Shown one piece after another: positions 63,226 to 64,000 of a DNA stretch of 64,000 nt. The stretch is taken from contig CAWIOX010000018.1 in assembly GCA_963837775.1 (NCBI GenBank), positions 186,001 through 250,000 of the forward strand. Reading direction: 5' to 3'. The notes under the pieces were generated by a model that saw nothing but the letters and a program-made list of their open reading frames with translations, was not told the DNA's origin and ran no database searches. A program made the translations under genes and the position numbers. Numbering within the stretch: position 1 is the stretch's first letter; each line of letters starts with the position of its first letter. This stretch comes from CAWIOX01 sp963837775 (GTDB lineage Bacteria > Pseudomonadota > Gammaproteobacteria > Burkholderiales > Burkholderiaceae_D).

Positions 63226-63673
63226 GAAAGTCACTATAAAAAAATCATATTGGCAGCAGTAATAGTGCCATCAATATGAGATAAAAATCCAGAATAAAGC
63301 ACAGTGTATCCCATTCACTGATGGCGATAATTGCAGTAATTGCCATGGATTTAGCGCATCCGAACACCTAAGTAAAATATATTGGAAGCATTGAGTCTCT
63401 GACCAGTTTCTAAGGCGAGGGAGTTGTAGTTTTGTTTGAAATGCACCGCGCAAGGAAAATGCCGGTTGACTCATCAATTTTTGTGAATTATACTCGCGAG
63501 TTCTCGATTTTATTCTTGGGTGTGTCTGCGCATACGGTCGTATTGTGTGAGTATGCGTCGCCATATATGGGTAAGTCGTGTTGCAGAGTTTGTAAGTGAT
63601 TATTCTGTTTAGTCCCCGGGCAATTGGCTTGGGATTGTGTTGTTAATGTCGTAATTTTGTTGGATTTATAACG
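63226..63673. other. Intergenic region before rpsL
   Basis: About 450 bases. It holds the strong rpsL promoter (63466-63494) and a long 5' leader of ~170 bases. No gene is visible. The first 150 bases are AT-rich like the phosphoethanolamine transferase gene and must hold its promoter. Confidence 0.5.
63466..63494 (+). promoter_or_regulatory. Sigma70 promoter of the str (rpsL) operon
   Basis: TTGACT (63466-63471) and TATACT (63489-63494) have a 17-base spacer. Transcription would start near 63501, leaving a ~170-base leader. This makes the rpsL operon independent of rpoBC. Confidence 0.85.
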
Positions 63674-64000
63674 ATGCCAACCATCAATCAATTGATTCGC
63701 CAGCCGCGCGTATCTGCGCGCGTCAAGAGCAAATCGCCGGCGCTGGAAAACAGCCCGCAAAAGCGTGGTGTATGTACGCGTGTTTATACAACGACTCCAA
63801 AGAAGCCGAACTCGGCGCTGCGTAAAGTCGCTAAAGTTCGTTTGACCAACGGTTTCGAAGTTATTTCGTATATCGGTGGTGAAGGGCATAATCTGCAAGA
63901 GCATAGCGTGGTTCTGTTGCGCGGTGGTCGTGTAAAGGATTTGCCGGGTGTGCGTTACCATATGGTTCGCGGTGCGCTGGATACTCAGGGCGTCAAAGAC
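63674..64000 (+). CDS. rpsL: 30S ribosomal protein S12, N-terminal part
   Basis: The frame from ATG 63674 ([20 protein letters not shown]) is open to the right edge; 109 residues are present of about 125. S12 works in decoding. [19 protein letters not shown] and [15 protein letters not shown] are complete. Lys43 and Lys88, the positions where streptomycin-resistance changes occur, are unchanged, so the allele looks sensitive. rpsG and fusA are expected next. Confidence 0.98.

Noticed and set aside
63466..63673. Possible small gene in the rpsL leader
   Set aside because: The minus-strand frames here have no ribosome binding site and cross the rpsL promoter and gene.

Overview
The window looks like a chromosomal segment of a betaproteobacterium in the order Burkholderiales, most probably Oxalobacteraceae (Herminiimonas/Janthinobacterium type). 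This is inferred from the order tRNA-Tyr, tRNA-Gly, tRNA-Thr, tuf, tRNA-Trp, secE, nusG, rplKAJL, rpoBC ... rpsL and from the character of the proteins; no database was searched. Accessory genes are GC-rich, while the translation/transcription genes at the right end are visibly lower in GC.

Left part (1-10.5 kb): the end of a glutamate mutase gene, methylaspartate ammonia-lyase, a class III CoA-transferase and a CitE-type lyase form a methylaspartate route of glutamate breakdown. Then come a type II NADH dehydrogenase, an Lrp-type regulator facing ornithine cyclodeaminase and a CtlX-type hydrolase (arginine/citrulline/ornithine use), an Rrf2-like regulator, and an orphan branched-chain amino-acid binding protein. 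10.6-19.4 kb: a LysR gene facing four small redox/hydrolase genes; periplasmic-type MsrB and MsrA; a cytochrome b and a Tat-exported molybdoenzyme that may form a second repair or respiratory pair; two small conserved proteins. 19.4-27.6 kb: AlkA, GlmS, an Lrp regulator, GlmU, and a trio of envelope proteins (FecR/DUF6600-like, Trp-rich lipoproteins).

Centre (27.8-37.8 kb), the most interesting part: tRNA-Pro, a FecR-domain exported protein with an internally duplicated C-terminal module, a TPR plus beta-barrel outer-membrane protein resembling Slam translocons, and, divergently, a CHASE2 adenylate cyclase, a class II cAMP phosphodiesterase and a GAF-GspE/PilB-type ATPase. This could be a cAMP-linked envelope sensing and export system. 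38-46 kb: TtcA, FolB, a pteridine-reductase-like SDR, a MidA-type methyltransferase, a DUF2905 protein, a DHA2-type MFS pump, a receiver-TPR protein with Glu in the phospho-acceptor position, an ODP-type metallo-beta-lactamase-fold protein, an ArsC-like protein, and a decayed GDT1/UPF0016 gene that still has a yybP-ykoY-like (manganese) riboswitch in front of it.

Right part (47.2-64 kb): the tRNA/tuf/secE/nusG/ribosomal protein/RNA polymerase block. A phosphoethanolamine transferase gene on the opposite strand, AT-rich, separates rpoC from rpsL, which has its own strong promoter.

Two points affect how to read this window. First, at least five otherwise intact genes, including the essential rpoC and glmU, are broken by single-base shifts, which looks more like sequence error than biology. 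Second, a dispersed 65-80 bp intergenic element occurs four times, and a second ~80 bp element twice.
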